Shown here: positions 45,328 through 54,941 of the stretch, one piece after another
Layout: each line of letters opens with the position of its first letter
How positions within the stretch are numbered: the first letter of the stretch is position 1
From: an uncultured Bryobacteraceae bacterium
GTDB taxonomy: Bacteria > Acidobacteriota > Terriglobia > Bryobacterales > Bryobacteraceae
Assembly: GCA_938027685.1 (NCBI GenBank)
Contig: CALJAM010000003.1
Span: forward strand, 1-64,000
Direction of reading: 5' to 3'
DNA length: 64,000 nt
The notes under the pieces: model-generated
The model's input: the letters and a program-made list of their open reading frames with translations, nothing else
Told to the model about the DNA's origin: nothing
The model's database searches: none
Program-made: the position numbers and the translations under genes

Positions 45328-46071
45328 TCAGGGATTCACCCTCGCCAGCTCCTCGATCGCCCGGCGATTCATTTCGCCGCCCAGCATGACGGCCCGCTGC
45401 AACATTTCGAACTGTCGCAGTACGTTGATGAGCCTCACGGCGGACTCGGGAGCCGACACGTTCGAGTTCTCGATCTTGCCCTGCTCGATGACGTAGCCCG
45501 AGGCAGGAGCCGGAGCCTCGGCCGAGCGGAAATAGCCGCCGCCCGCCTTCTCGAGCCGTTCGGGCGCGGCGAAGGTGACAATTTCCAGTCGCCCGATCGC
45601 CTGCCCGCCCTGCCGCAGCTCGCCCTCCGGCGTCACTTCCAGGGTTCCGACGCCCGACGAGCGGATCCGGCCGCCGCCTGCCGCGCGCACCGGGTAGCCT
45701 TCGGCCGTCACCAGTACGCCCTCGCTCGACCACCGGAGGGCGCCATTGCGGGTGTAAAGCGGCCCGTGGGGTCCCTCCACGACGAAAAACCCCGGACCTG
45801 ACAGCGCCAGGTCGGTGGGGTTGCCCGTCGCGACAAGCGCGCCCTGCCGGAAATCCGTCCAGTGCTTTTCGATCACCGGCAGCAATCCCGGCAGCGGCGC
45901 CTCGCCGGCCAGCGCGGGGTTCAGGGCCTCCTCGGCCACGTACAAGGAATAGGACTCGCGGTCCAGCTTGAAACCCGCCGTGGCCGCGTTCGCCAGATTG
46001 TTGGCCAGCATTTCCAGGGCCTCCATGCGGGACCGCATGCCCGCGGCCGCGGCGATCATCAGCGGATCCAT
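45328..46071 (-). CDS. flgF: Flagellar proximal rod protein FlgF
   Basis: A 247-residue rod protein from the ATG at 46071, which follows GGGAGT (a GTG 15 bases upstream is less likely). The start DPLMIAAAAGMRSRMEALEM then LANNLANAATAGFKLDR is the rod/hook N-motif; the end NVLRQFEMLQRAVMLGGEMNRRAIEELARV replaces the usual FlgG-type end and identifies FlgF. It is the first gene of the minus-strand arm, divergent from fliK. Confidence 0.9.
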   Translation of the reverse strand: MDPLMIAAAAGMRSRMEALEMLANNLANAATAGFKLDRESYSLYVAEEALNPALAGEAPLPGLLPVIEKHWTDFRQGALVATGNPTDLALSGPGFFVVEGPHGPLYTRNGALRWSSEGVLVTAEGYPVRAAGGGRIRSSGVGTLEVTPEGELRQGGQAIGRLEIVTFAAPERLEKAGGGYFRSAEAPAPASGYVIEQGKIENSNVSAPESAVRLINVLRQFEMLQRAVMLGGEMNRRAIEELARVNP

Positions 46072-46290
46072 CGCGGTGACTCCCACCGCGCACCATGCAA
46101 GAATCGGACCGGGGCGGGGACCTCGCGAACCAACTCAGCGCACGCAAGATGGCCGTGCCAAGCAGGCTCGGCGGCCGTCAAAATCCGGTCACCGGCGGCC
46201 CGTGCGACGAACTCTTGTACCCTGAGCCTCCTCCATCTCGTTGAATTCAAGCCGCCGCGCTCCGGCACGTCGCCTGCACGGAGGACGGGC

Positions 46291-47874
46291 GTGAACGAGC
46301 TGGCGCCGGCGGCGGCAACGATGCCGATGAGGCCGCTCGCGGACGGGCCCGCGATGGCCTGTGTCGCTCCGCTCTGGGGCGAAGAACCGGCGGGCGGCGC
46401 ACCCGCGGGGGACGGGCCGACCGCTTTCGCGGAGCTTCTGGCCTTGCTGGCGGGTCTGGCCGGCGAAGCGCCCGAGCGAGCGGCGGGGCGACAATCCGCG
46501 GCCGCTCACGCTCTTGATTCGACCAAAGAAGAAAAGACGCAAGAAGACGAACGTGATGCAGCAGCTAGTGCGCCGACCTTCGTAGTAGACGCCCCGACGC
46601 CCTGGGCGCCCGCAGCGGAACCGGCGAAGGCATCTGCTGACGAACCCCCCGCTTTCGACCGAATCTCGCCAGTCACGGGATTCACCGAACAGGTGACGGA
46701 GCCTTCCCTGAATCAGGCGCAGGCGGACCCGGAGGCCCTGCCGCCGGGCGCGCCCCCGGCTTCGGCTGTCGCGGCGCCACAGTCGGGGGCGCGCATGCCG
46801 GGCGGGCCGCAACCGCTAATGCAGAACGAGCCGGTCGGCTCGGTTGCGCAGCCCGCGCCCATGGCGCCGGCGACACAAGAGGTAGCCGGCGGCACGAATT
46901 TACCCGTGTCGTTCGGGCTGAGATTGGAGCCGCGCAAGGATTCTGAGTCCTCCTCCAGCACTTTCGCGGCGGGCGAACTCGGGTCCGGCGCGGCGGTCTC
47001 CGAAACGGTCGGGCCGTGCAAACAGCCGAGCGATGAGGGGCCCGCTGCCGGCAAGGTTATCGAGGCACGCCGCGCGCTCGCAGGCACGCTGATCGACGGA
47101 AGGACTGCGGCCGCACGCGCCGCCGACGGCCAAGGCTCCACGGGCCGAGCGAGCGAGACGGAACCCGCAGCGGGCGAACCGAGAGGTCCCGAGCAAAACC
47201 TCGGAACGACCGACTCGGGCGAGCGAGAACCCAACGGACCGGGCGCGAAGGCAGGCAAGGCCGGCGTCCAAGCTGCGCAGACTGCGGGTAGCGAGGAAGG
47301 CGGGCCGAGAGGCGCGGCGGGGAAAGCCCAGGCTTCCCACTCAACCGTCCTGACGTCGGAGTCGCGCACCGAGTTCCGGTCCGACCGCTCGGGCGCCGCG
47401 CCGCCCGCCGAACGGACGGGCGCGGCCCAGCGCGCCGAAACGCTTTCGCCGCCGGAAGCGCCGCGCGAGGTCTGGCTGCGGATTGAGCCGGCCGGGAGCG
47501 GCGGGGGCACCAAGCCCGCCGTGGCGCTGCAGGTGAGCGAACGCGCCGGGCGCATCGAGGTGCGGGTGCGCACGTCCGACCAGGCACTGGGCGAAGCGCT
47601 CCGGCGCGAGGTGCCGGGGCTGGTTGAAAGGCTCGAGCAGGAGGGCTTCCGGGCGGCGGCCATCGAGCAGTCCGGGCCGGCCTTCCCGGCGGCGGGTGGA
47701 GGGCTGAGGATCGAGCAGGCGGCTGCGGCCTTCGAGGAGGAGGGATCGCGCGAGGCATCTGGCCGGGGCGGCGGCAATGACGCTGGCCACGAGCAAGGGC
47801 AGCCGTCGAAGGGGGACGAGCAGGGCGATCCCGGCCCCTTTGTTCTGGAGGTGTCGCATTGGCTTCTTCGGTGA
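46291..47874 (+). CDS. fliK: FliK-like flagellar hook-length control protein
   Basis: A 527-residue protein starting at GTG with GGAGG six bases before. The first 390 residues are low-complexity, Ala/Gly/Pro/Glu/Ser-rich, as in FliK rulers. The C-terminal globular part has [32 protein letters not shown] and [21 protein letters not shown], matching the FliK C-terminal domain. Length and order before flgD and flgE fit. It measures hook length and switches the export apparatus. Confidence 0.8.
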   Translation: MNELAPAAATMPMRPLADGPAMACVAPLWGEEPAGGAPAGDGPTAFAELLALLAGLAGEAPERAAGRQSAAAHALDSTKEEKTQEDERDAAASAPTFVVDAPTPWAPAAEPAKASADEPPAFDRISPVTGFTEQVTEPSLNQAQADPEALPPGAPPASAVAAPQSGARMPGGPQPLMQNEPVGSVAQPAPMAPATQEVAGGTNLPVSFGLRLEPRKDSESSSSTFAAGELGSGAAVSETVGPCKQPSDEGPAAGKVIEARRALAGTLIDGRTAAARAADGQGSTGRASETEPAAGEPRGPEQNLGTTDSGEREPNGPGAKAGKAGVQAAQTAGSEEGGPRGAAGKAQASHSTVLTSESRTEFRSDRSGAAPPAERTGAAQRAETLSPPEAPREVWLRIEPAGSGGGTKPAVALQVSERAGRIEVRVRTSDQALGEALRREVPGLVERLEQEGFRAAAIEQSGPAFPAAGGGLRIEQAAAAFEEEGSREASGRGGGNDAGHEQGQPSKGDEQGDPGPFVLEVSHWLLR

Positions 47875-48185
47875 CTCCGGTGACGGGCGCGGGAGCGGAG
47901 GGGGCGGTCGTGCGGACCGCGGCCGATGCGCTCGCGCAGAAGGAAACGTTTCTCAAGCTGCTGGTGGCGCAGATCCGTCACCAGAACCCGCTGCAACCGG
48001 CGGACGCCATACAGTTCGTCTCGCAACTGGCGCAGTTCAGCCAGCTCGAGCAACTGATCGCCGTGCGGGCGGAACTGGAGGCGATCCGGGCGGTACTGGA
48101 GGGCGCCGCCGGGAGCGCACAGGAGCAGTCGAGCGAGGACGCGAACCCTGCCGGAAGCGGCGGTACGAATCCTACAAGGAGTTAG
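47859..48185 (+). CDS. flgD: Flagellar hook cap protein FlgD, short form
   Basis: A 108-residue FlgD with a TTG start behind GGAGGT. The scaffold motif [42 protein letters not shown] is complete, but the Tudor/FLG_Ig domains that follow in E. coli FlgD (about 230 residues) are missing. It overlaps fliK by 16 bases, which supports co-translation. It caps the growing hook. Confidence 0.88.
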   Translation: MASSVTPVTGAGAEGAVVRTAADALAQKETFLKLLVAQIRHQNPLQPADAIQFVSQLAQFSQLEQLIAVRAELEAIRAVLEGAAGSAQEQSSEDANPAGSGGTNPTRS

Positions 48186-48189
48186 AAGA

Positions 48190-49449
48190 ATGTTTCAGGC
48201 GTTCAACACCGCGCTATCTGCGCTGGCCGCCCACGCCACGGCCGTGGACGTGGTGGGCAACAATCTGGCCAATCTGAACACGCCGGGCTACAAGGCCAGT
48301 TCGGTTTCTTTCCGCGATCTGGTCACGCAGTCGGTGGGCACGGGTCTGGGCGAGACGCAGGTGGGCTTCGGCACGGGCCGGCCGTTCACGCTGCGGCTGT
48401 TCTCGCAGGGCGCCATCCAGACCAGCCTGGATCCGCTCGACGCCGCCATTCAGGGCGACGGTTTCTTCGTGCTGCGCAACAGCCACGGCGCGATGCTGTT
48501 CACGCGGGCGGGCAACTTTCAGGTGGACGTCAACGGCTACCTGATGACGCCCTCGGGCGAGCGCGTGCAGGGCTGGATGGAAGGGCCCGACGGCACAGTC
48601 AACACCAACAGCGCCATCGGGGACATCCGCATTCCGGTGGGGACGCTGAAGACGCCGGTGCCGACCTCGCGCTTCTCGCTGGATCTGAACCTGGACGCGG
48701 GTGCGGTCGCCGGCCAGCCGAGCGGAACCTTCTCGACGGCGGTCGAAGTGATCGACTCGCTGGGGGTGACGCACGTGCTGACCATCACTTTCACCAAGGG
48801 AGACAATCCGGGCGAGTGGAGCTACAGGATCGAGATCCCGGGTGCGGACGTGGGTTCGAACAACGCCAGCGAGGTGCTGGCCGAGGGCACGTTGACGTTC
48901 GACAACACCGGCCGCCTGACCTCGCCGCCGCCCGACGATCCCGCGGTGAACTTCCAGATCACGGGCCTGGCCTCCGGCGCGGCGGACATGGATCTCAACT
49001 GGTTTCTGTACACGCCCACGGGGATCCCGCGGCTGACGCAGTATCGGCATCCCTCGGCCCTGTCGGCCGTCGAGCAGGACGGCGTGGCGCCGGCGGCGCT
49101 GATCCGGGTGGCGGTAGGTGACGGCGGCAAGATCCTGGCCCAGTATTCCAACGGTCAGCAGCGCGTGGTGGGCCAGCTCGCCCTGGCCTCGATCCGCAAC
49201 CCCGATTCGCTGATTGCGGTGGGCAACAACAACTTCCAGGTGAGTGCGCGGACGGCGTTGCCTGCGATCGGCCTGCCCGACACGGCGGGTCGCGGCCAGG
49301 TGGTGGGCGGCGCGCTCGAAAGCTCGACCGTCGAGATCGCGCGCGAATTCACGAACCTGATCGTGTATCAGCGCGGCTTCCAGGCCAACGCGCGCGTGGT
49401 GGTGACGGCGGACGAGCTCAGTCAGGAAACGATCAATCTGAAACGCTGA
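48190..49449 (+). CDS. flgE: Flagellar hook protein FlgE
   Basis: A 419-residue FlgE. N-motif: FNTALSALAAHATAVDVVGNNLANLNTPGYKASS; C-motif: REFTNLIVYQRGFQANARVVVTADELSQETINLKR. The middle region has the usual hook D1/D2 blocks (QGDGFFVLRNSHG, FTRAGNFQVDVNGYLMTPSG). It builds the hook and directly follows flgD. Confidence 0.96.
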   Translation: MFQAFNTALSALAAHATAVDVVGNNLANLNTPGYKASSVSFRDLVTQSVGTGLGETQVGFGTGRPFTLRLFSQGAIQTSLDPLDAAIQGDGFFVLRNSHGAMLFTRAGNFQVDVNGYLMTPSGERVQGWMEGPDGTVNTNSAIGDIRIPVGTLKTPVPTSRFSLDLNLDAGAVAGQPSGTFSTAVEVIDSLGVTHVLTITFTKGDNPGEWSYRIEIPGADVGSNNASEVLAEGTLTFDNTGRLTSPPPDDPAVNFQITGLASGAADMDLNWFLYTPTGIPRLTQYRHPSALSAVEQDGVAPAALIRVAVGDGGKILAQYSNGQQRVVGQLALASIRNPDSLIAVGNNNFQVSARTALPAIGLPDTAGRGQVVGGALESSTVEIAREFTNLIVYQRGFQANARVVVTADELSQETINLKR

Positions 49450-49465
49450 GGCGGGTTGAGCGGCG

Positions 49466-49714
49466 ATGACGCCCCTGGACGAGATCGCCTTCTTCGCGGA
49501 CGTGCCGGTCGACATCGAGCTGGTGCTGGACCGGATGACGATGACGGTGGGCCAGATCCTGGAACTCGAAGAGGGCAGTCTGCTGAGGCTGACGCGGTCG
49601 GCGGGCGAAAACATCGACGTGTATGCCTCCGACGCGCTGCTGGCCTACGGCGAAGTGGTGGTGATCGAGTCGGCGATTGGAGCGCGTCTGACCGACTTCC
49701 CGCACGAGCAGTGA
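49466..49714 (+). CDS. fliN: Flagellar motor switch protein FliN
   Basis: An 82-residue SpoA-domain protein: VPVDIELVLDRMTMTVGQIL, LLRLTRSAGENIDVYA, GEVVVIESAIGARLTD. It forms the C-ring base with FliM. It is short but complete for a FliN core. A second SpoA protein is encoded after fliA. It starts 16 bp after flgE. Confidence 0.92.
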   Translation: MTPLDEIAFFADVPVDIELVLDRMTMTVGQILELEEGSLLRLTRSAGENIDVYASDALLAYGEVVVIESAIGARLTDFPHEQ

Positions 49715-49727
49715 GGAGGAGGCAGGG

Positions 49728-50027
49728 ATGCAGGAGTGGGTGCGGGCGCTGGCAGCGATCGCGCTGGCGGTGGGACTGGCGGTGGCGCTGCGCTGGTGGG
49801 CCGCGAGACCGCGCCTGCCGATGCCGGGCGTGCGGCGGCGCGGGCCGCGCCGGCTGGAGGCGCTCGACCGGCTCCCGTTGAGCGCGCAGCACACGCTGCA
49901 CCTGGTGCGCGTAGGCGACCGTGCGCTGCTCATCGGCGTGCATCCGGGCGGATGCAGTCTGCTCGAGAGCCTGCCGGCGGCTCCCCTGGCGGCGGGCGGG
50001 AGCGCGGCGCCCGAGGAGGCCTCATGA
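49728..50027 (+). CDS. fliO: Flagellar export protein FliO
   Basis: A 99-residue protein with one N-terminal membrane helix (AAIALAVGLAVALRWWAA) and a small C-terminal domain RLEALDRLPLSAQHTLHLVRVGDRALLIGV, the FliO core. Position between fliN and fliP confirms it. It helps FliP form the export gate. It overlaps fliP by ATGA. Confidence 0.88.
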   Translation: MQEWVRALAAIALAVGLAVALRWWAARPRLPMPGVRRRGPRRLEALDRLPLSAQHTLHLVRVGDRALLIGVHPGGCSLLESLPAAPLAAGGSAAPEEAS

Positions 50028-50704
50028 TGGCGCTGCTGGCCGCGAACCCGCTGGCCGGGCTGGTGGCGCGCGACGGATCGCTCAGCGTGCCGATGCAGAT
50101 CGTGCTGCTGTTGACGGCGCTGGCGCTGCTGCCCGCCCTGATCGTTTCGCTGACGCCGTTCCTACGGATCGTGGTCGTACTGCATTTCCTCCGGCAGGCG
50201 CTGGGAACGCAGACGGCGCCTTCCAACCAGGTTCTGGTGGGGCTGGCGCTGTTTTTGACGCTGCTGATCATGCAGCCGGTGGCGGTCGAGATGTACGAGC
50301 GCGGGTGGGCGCCCCTGGCGCGCGGGCAGGCCACGCCGGAGCAGGCCTTCCGCGAGGGGACCGAGCCGCTCAAGAACTTCCTGCTGCGCTTCGCCCGGGA
50401 AAAGGAGCTGCGGCTGGCGATCGACATTGCGCGCGCGCCTCAGCCGCGCACGCCGCGAGACCTCGAGCTGCGCGTGCTGATTCCCGCCTACATCCTCTCG
50501 GAGTTGCGCGTGGCCTTTCAGATCGGGGCCGTGCTGTTCCTGCCTTTCCTGGTGATCGACCTGGTGGTGGCTTCGGTGACGCTTTCGATCGGCATGATTC
50601 AATTGCCGCCGGTGATGATTTCGGCGCCCTTCAAAGTTCTGCTGTTCGTGTTGGTGGACGGCTGGACGTTGGTGGTGGGTTCGCTGATGCGCAGTTTCTA
50701 TTAA
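50024..50704 (+). CDS. fliP: Flagellar export gate protein FliP
   Basis: A 226-residue FliP from the ATG at 50024, behind GAGGAGG and overlapping the fliO stop. Blocks: LLTALALLPALIVSLTPFLRIVVVLHFLRQALGTQTAPSNQVLVGLALFLT, and ELRVAFQIGAVLFLPFLVIDLVVASVTLSIGMIQLPPVMISAPFK. Core of the type III export gate in the inner membrane. Confidence 0.97.
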   Translation: MMALLAANPLAGLVARDGSLSVPMQIVLLLTALALLPALIVSLTPFLRIVVVLHFLRQALGTQTAPSNQVLVGLALFLTLLIMQPVAVEMYERGWAPLARGQATPEQAFREGTEPLKNFLLRFAREKELRLAIDIARAPQPRTPRDLELRVLIPAYILSELRVAFQIGAVLFLPFLVIDLVVASVTLSIGMIQLPPVMISAPFKVLLFVLVDGWTLVVGSLMRSFY

Positions 50705-50717
50705 GCGAGGTGGAAGG

Positions 50718-50987
50718 ATGAGTCCGGAAGCGGCGATTCATCTGATCCGACAGGCGGTGCTGGCGGCGTTCTGGGTGAGCGCCCCGCTGCTGCTGGTGGG
50801 ATTCGTGGTGGGCGTGTTGGTAAGCCTCGTGCAGGTGCTGACCTCGATGCAGGATGCGGCCTTCAATGCGATCCCGCGGTTGGGGGCTTTTCTGGCCGGA
50901 TTCGTGCTGTTGCTGCCCTGGATGCTGCGTTACATGACTTCGTACACGCTGGGCCTGCTCGAAGATTTCACGCGTTATGCCCGCTGA
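50718..50987 (+). CDS. fliQ: Flagellar export gate protein FliQ
   Basis: An 89-residue protein with two membrane helices. LLVGFVVGVLVSLVQVLTSMQDAAFNAIPRLGAFL is close to the usual FliQ L-x4-Q-x-T-x2-Q-x3-L motif, with NAIPR in place of TFIPK. It packs around FliP in the export gate. Confidence 0.95.
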   Translation: MSPEAAIHLIRQAVLAAFWVSAPLLLVGFVVGVLVSLVQVLTSMQDAAFNAIPRLGAFLAGFVLLLPWMLRYMTSYTLGLLEDFTRYAR

Positions 50988-51017
50988 AGCTTGCCTGCTC
51001 GGGGGAGGGCCGCATCC

Positions 51018-51779
51018 TTGACCGAGACGGTGCTCAGCTTCCTGTTGGTGCTGGCCCGCGTGGGCGGCGCCCTGGTTTTCGTGCCCCTGCCGGGCGTGCG
51101 TCAGGGCCCGGCTCCCGCAAGGGCGGCGCTGGCGGGATGCCTGGCGTTGGCGCTGTATCCAGCGTGGCCGGCCCCGCCCGAGTCGGCGCCGGATGGGGCT
51201 CGTCTGGCCTTGTGGCTGATTTCGGAGCTCGCTTTGGGCGTGACGGTGGGGCTGGGTGTGGCTTTTCTGAACGAGATCTTCGTCGTGGCGGCGGCGATTT
51301 TCGGGCTGCCGGCGGGCTACTCCTATGCGGCCACGATCGATCCGGCGACCGAGGCCGACAGCGCCGTGCTGCTCGTGCTGGCTCAGTTCCTCTCCGGACT
51401 GCTGTTTCTGGCGCTGGGTCTGCATCTGGAAGTGATCCGCATCTTTGCGCGCAGTCTGGAAGCCTGGCCGCCGGGCTCGTTCTTGGCGGATCCCTCGCGC
51501 ACGCGGGCGCTGATCGCGCTGGGCGCCGGCATGTTCTCGACCGGCCTGAGGCTCGCGCTGCCGGTGGTGGGCCTGCTTCTGCTGACGGATGCGACGCTGT
51601 CGCTGGTGGGCAGGATCCACTCGCACCTGCAGTTGCTGATGCTGGCCTTCCCGGTAAAGATGCTGGCTGCGCTAGCCGTGCTGGCGGGCGTGCTCGGCCT
51701 GTACCTGCGCCTGTACCGCAGCGCGGCCGAGGGAACGCTGACCGTGTTATGGGAGACTGCGGCGCGCCGTGGCGGATAA
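51018..51779 (+). CDS. fliR: Flagellar export gate protein FliR
   Basis: A 253-residue protein with about six helices. TTG at 51018 is chosen because GGGGGAGG precedes it; an upstream TTG at 50991 lacks a site. Blocks: FLLVLARVGGALVFVPLPG and AQFLSGLLFLALGLHLEVIR. It overlaps flhB by 11 bases. Confidence 0.9.
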   Translation: MTETVLSFLLVLARVGGALVFVPLPGVRQGPAPARAALAGCLALALYPAWPAPPESAPDGARLALWLISELALGVTVGLGVAFLNEIFVVAAAIFGLPAGYSYAATIDPATEADSAVLLVLAQFLSGLLFLALGLHLEVIRIFARSLEAWPPGSFLADPSRTRALIALGAGMFSTGLRLALPVVGLLLLTDATLSLVGRIHSHLQLLMLAFPVKMLAALAVLAGVLGLYLRLYRSAAEGTLTVLWETAARRGG

Positions 51780-52833
51780 GTCGCAACGCACCGAGCAGCC
51801 GACGCCGCGCCGGATCGAAAAGGCGCGACGGGAAGGGCGTTTCCCGACCAGCCGCGAATTCGTCTCCGCGGTGCAGTTTCTGGCCTTCGTGGCCGCTGCC
51901 GGAGCCGTAGGCAAGGCCACGGTGGCGGCGCTGGCGGAGAATACGCGACGGCTGCTCGAGCAGGCCTTCCACGGGGAACTGACGGGCGCGCGGCTGCTCG
52001 GCCTGCTCCGGTTGATCGCGGCGGCTGAGCTGGCGCCGCTGGCCTGGCTGGGCGTGCTGCTGTTGGCGGTAACGCTCGTCGCGCAACTGTGGACGACGCG
52101 CTTCGGCTTCGCCGTCAAGAGGCTGCGCCCGGATTTCAATCGGCTCAACCCGCTGGCGCGCCTGCGCGAGCTGCCGCGACAAAACGCGGCGCTGCTGCTC
52201 CAGGCTCTCCTGCTGCTGCCGCTGTTCGGGCTGGCGCTGTATCTGGTCGTGAAGAGCAACCTGGACGGGCTGATGGCCATGCCTTTCGAAGCGCCGGCGG
52301 GTGCGGCGGCGCGTCTGGGCCGGGCGCTGATGGATCTGTTCTGGCGGGCGGGCCTGGTTCTGCTGGCGCTGGGGGCATGGGATCTGTGGCGGCAGCGGCG
52401 CCGATACACGGCGGACCTGCGCATGACCAAGCAAGAGGTGCGTGACGAGGCCAAGGAAGTCGAAGGCAATCCGCAAGTCAGGGCGCGGATCCGGCGTCTG
52501 CAGCGCGAGCTTCTGCGTCGTCGCATGATGCAGCAGGTGCCGAAAGCGACGGCGGTGGTGGTCAACCCGACGCATTACGCGGTGGCGCTTCGTTACCGGA
52601 TGGAGGAGATGCCGGCGCCGGTGGTGGTGGCCAAAGGGAAGAACTATCTGGCGCTTCGCATTCGGCAGGTGGCGGTGGAAAACCAGGTGCCGGTGGTGGA
52701 GAATCCGCCGCTGGCGCTGGCGCTCTACCAGAGCTGCGAGGTCGGCCGTCCCATCCCGGTACACCTGTATCGCGCAGTGGCCGAAGTGTTGGCCTACATC
52801 TACCGGCTGATGAACGGACGGCTGCCGGGCTAG
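51769..52833 (+). CDS. flhB: Flagellar export switch protein FlhB
   Basis: A 354-residue FlhB with a GTG start. It opens SQRTEQPTPRRIEKARREGRFP, has four membrane segments, and carries the self-cleavage motif N-P-T-H in AVVVNPTHYAVALRY near residue 265. Cleavage there changes export from hook to filament substrates together with FliK. Confidence 0.96.
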   Translation: MADKSQRTEQPTPRRIEKARREGRFPTSREFVSAVQFLAFVAAAGAVGKATVAALAENTRRLLEQAFHGELTGARLLGLLRLIAAAELAPLAWLGVLLLAVTLVAQLWTTRFGFAVKRLRPDFNRLNPLARLRELPRQNAALLLQALLLLPLFGLALYLVVKSNLDGLMAMPFEAPAGAAARLGRALMDLFWRAGLVLLALGAWDLWRQRRRYTADLRMTKQEVRDEAKEVEGNPQVRARIRRLQRELLRRRMMQQVPKATAVVVNPTHYAVALRYRMEEMPAPVVVAKGKNYLALRIRQVAVENQVPVVENPPLALALYQSCEVGRPIPVHLYRAVAEVLAYIYRLMNGRLPG

Positions 52834-52848
52834 CGGCGGGAGGGCGCG

Positions 52849-54927
52849 ATGGCGGAAGCGTCGACAAGGACGGTGAACGCGGGCAGCGGCGGCGCGAGTC
52901 TGCTGACGCGGACCAATCTGGCGGAGCTGAGCGTACCGTTGGCCGTGCTGGCGATCCTGCTGGCCATGCTGACGCCGGTGCCGCCCTTCCTGATGGACGT
53001 GCTGATCGTGATCAATATCACGCTCTCGGTGATCGTGCTGCTGGTCTCGCTCTACATCCTGCGCCCGGTCGAGTTCAACGTATTTCCCACCACCCTGCTG
53101 CTGATGACGCTGTTTCGGCTGGCGCTGAACGTCTCCTCCTCGCGGCTGATCCTGCTTTACGGCAACACCGGCACGGCGGCCGCCGGTCATGTGATCGAAG
53201 CCTTCGGGCAGTTCGTGGTGGGGGGCAGCTACATCATCGGCGTGGTGATCTTCCTGGTGCTGATCGCCATTCAGTACGTGGTGATCAACCACGGCGCGGT
53301 GCGCATTTCCGAGGTCACGGCGCGCTTCACGCTGGACGCGCTGCCGGGGAAGCAGATGTCGATCGACTCGGACCTGAACGCGGGATTGATCGACGAGGCC
53401 GAGGCGCGGCGGCGGCGCAGGCAACTGGCGGCTGAGGCCGAGTTCTACGGGGCCATGGACGGCGCCTCGCGCTTCACGCAGCGCGACGCGGTGGCCAGCA
53501 TCCTGATCACGGGCATCAACATCGTGGCGGGGTTTTTGATCGGCGTGTTGCAGCACGGTATGGAGCTGCGCGAGGCGCTGGCGACCTACACGGTGCTGAC
53601 GATCGGCGACGGGCTGGTGACGGTGATCCCGGCGCTGATGATTTCGATTTCGGGCGGACTGATCATCACGCGGGCGAGCTCGGATCTCAGGCTGGGGGCG
53701 GAGTTCCGCCGCCAGGTTTTCGGCAACGCCCAGCCGCTGATGCTGGCGGGCGGCGTACTGGTGGCCATGGCGGCCTTCCCGGGCCTGCCCAAGTTGCCCT
53801 TCCTGGCCGTCGGCTTGGGCTTGAGCGCTGCCGCGTGGCGCATGAGCCGCGCCACGGCCGTCCCGGAGCGTGCGCCCGCTGCACCCGCTCCGCCGCCGCG
53901 CGAGAACCTGGAGGCGCTGCTGCGCATCGAGCCGATCGCGGTCGAGTTGGGGCTGGGCCTGGTTCGGCTGGTCGAGGGCGGACAGAACTCGCCTTTGCTG
54001 AGGCGCATTGCGGCCATCCGTCGTCAGCTGGCGCTTGATCTCGGCTACGTGCTGCCGGCGGTGCGCGTCACCGACAATCTCTCGTTGCGCGCGCGCGAGT
54101 ACGTGATCCTGATCAAGGGCGCGGAGGTGGGCCGCTACGACATGCCGCAGGGGCTCGAGCTGGCCCTCCCCCCGAGTCAGCCGGCCGGCCGGATCGAAGG
54201 GATGCCGGCACGCGAGCCGGCTTTCGGGCTGTCGGCCCTCTGGATCCGACCCGAGCAAGCGGAGGCGGCGCGTGCGGCAGGTTACACGGTCGTCGACACG
54301 GTAGCCATCATCGGCACGCACCTGAGCGAGGTGGTGCGGCGGCACGCGCATGAGCTTTTCTCGCGCCAGGACGCCAAGCGGCTGCTGGACCGCGTGGCGG
54401 AGGAGAACCCGAAGGTCGTCGAGGATCTGGTGCCGAAGCTGCTGCCTTTGGCCACGGTGCAGCGCGTCTTGCAAAATCTGCTGCGCGAGCGGGTCTCGAT
54501 CCGCGACGGCGTCTCGATCCTGGAGGCGTTGAGCGAGGCGGCGCAGATTACGCGCAATCCCGTGCTGCTGACCGAGTTCGTGCGGCAGGCGATCCGCCGG
54601 ACGGTGGTCAAGCCCTATCTGAACCGCAACGGCGACCTGCCGGCGTTCCTGCTGGATCCGGCGATCGAGCAGGAAATCGAGGGCGCCGTCGAGCACGGCG
54701 AGCACGCCAGCCACCTGAGCCTCTCGCCGCAGCGCTTGCGCGCGATCGTCGAGAAAATCCGCCAGGGGGTGGGGACGCTGGAGGCGCCGGCGGTCGTCGT
54801 GACCAGCTCCGGCGCGCGTTATTTCCTGCGCCAGATGCTGGAGCAGGCCATGCCTCAGCTCTACGTGCTGGCGCATAACGAGATCCCGCCGGAAGTGCGC
54901 GTGGTTTCGCTGAAGCTGATCCACTGA
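52849..54927 (+). CDS. flhA: Flagellar export protein FlhA
   Basis: A 692-residue FlhA. The N-terminal half has about eight helices with LMDVLIVINITLSVIVLLVSLYILRPVEFNVFPTTLLLMTLFRLALNVSSSRLILLYG, and TLDALPGKQMSIDSDLNAGLIDEAEARRRR in the cytoplasmic loop. The C-terminal cytoplasmic half has the expected ring domains, ending PEVRVVSLKLIH. It forms the nonameric export platform. Confidence 0.97.
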   Translation: MAEASTRTVNAGSGGASLLTRTNLAELSVPLAVLAILLAMLTPVPPFLMDVLIVINITLSVIVLLVSLYILRPVEFNVFPTTLLLMTLFRLALNVSSSRLILLYGNTGTAAAGHVIEAFGQFVVGGSYIIGVVIFLVLIAIQYVVINHGAVRISEVTARFTLDALPGKQMSIDSDLNAGLIDEAEARRRRRQLAAEAEFYGAMDGASRFTQRDAVASILITGINIVAGFLIGVLQHGMELREALATYTVLTIGDGLVTVIPALMISISGGLIITRASSDLRLGAEFRRQVFGNAQPLMLAGGVLVAMAAFPGLPKLPFLAVGLGLSAAAWRMSRATAVPERAPAAPAPPPRENLEALLRIEPIAVELGLGLVRLVEGGQNSPLLRRIAAIRRQLALDLGYVLPAVRVTDNLSLRAREYVILIKGAEVGRYDMPQGLELALPPSQPAGRIEGMPAREPAFGLSALWIRPEQAEAARAAGYTVVDTVAIIGTHLSEVVRRHAHELFSRQDAKRLLDRVAEENPKVVEDLVPKLLPLATVQRVLQNLLRERVSIRDGVSILEALSEAAQITRNPVLLTEFVRQAIRRTVVKPYLNRNGDLPAFLLDPAIEQEIEGAVEHGEHASHLSLSPQRLRAIVEKIRQGVGTLEAPAVVVTSSGARYFLRQMLEQAMPQLYVLAHNEIPPEVRVVSLKLIH

Positions 54928-54941
54928 GGAGTCGACGCACC

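Noticed and set aside
46087-46290. Sigma54 promoter for flgF: TTGGCACGGCCATCTTGCG on the minus strand
   Set aside because: The GG and GC elements are two bases too far apart (six instead of four bases between TGGCACG and TTGC), which normally abolishes sigma54 use.
51034-54924. A 1296-codon antisense frame through fliR, flhB and flhA
   Set aside because: Shadow of strongly biased GC-rich codons; the plus-strand products are unmistakable flagellar proteins and the antisense product is low-complexity His/Gln/Arg-rich.
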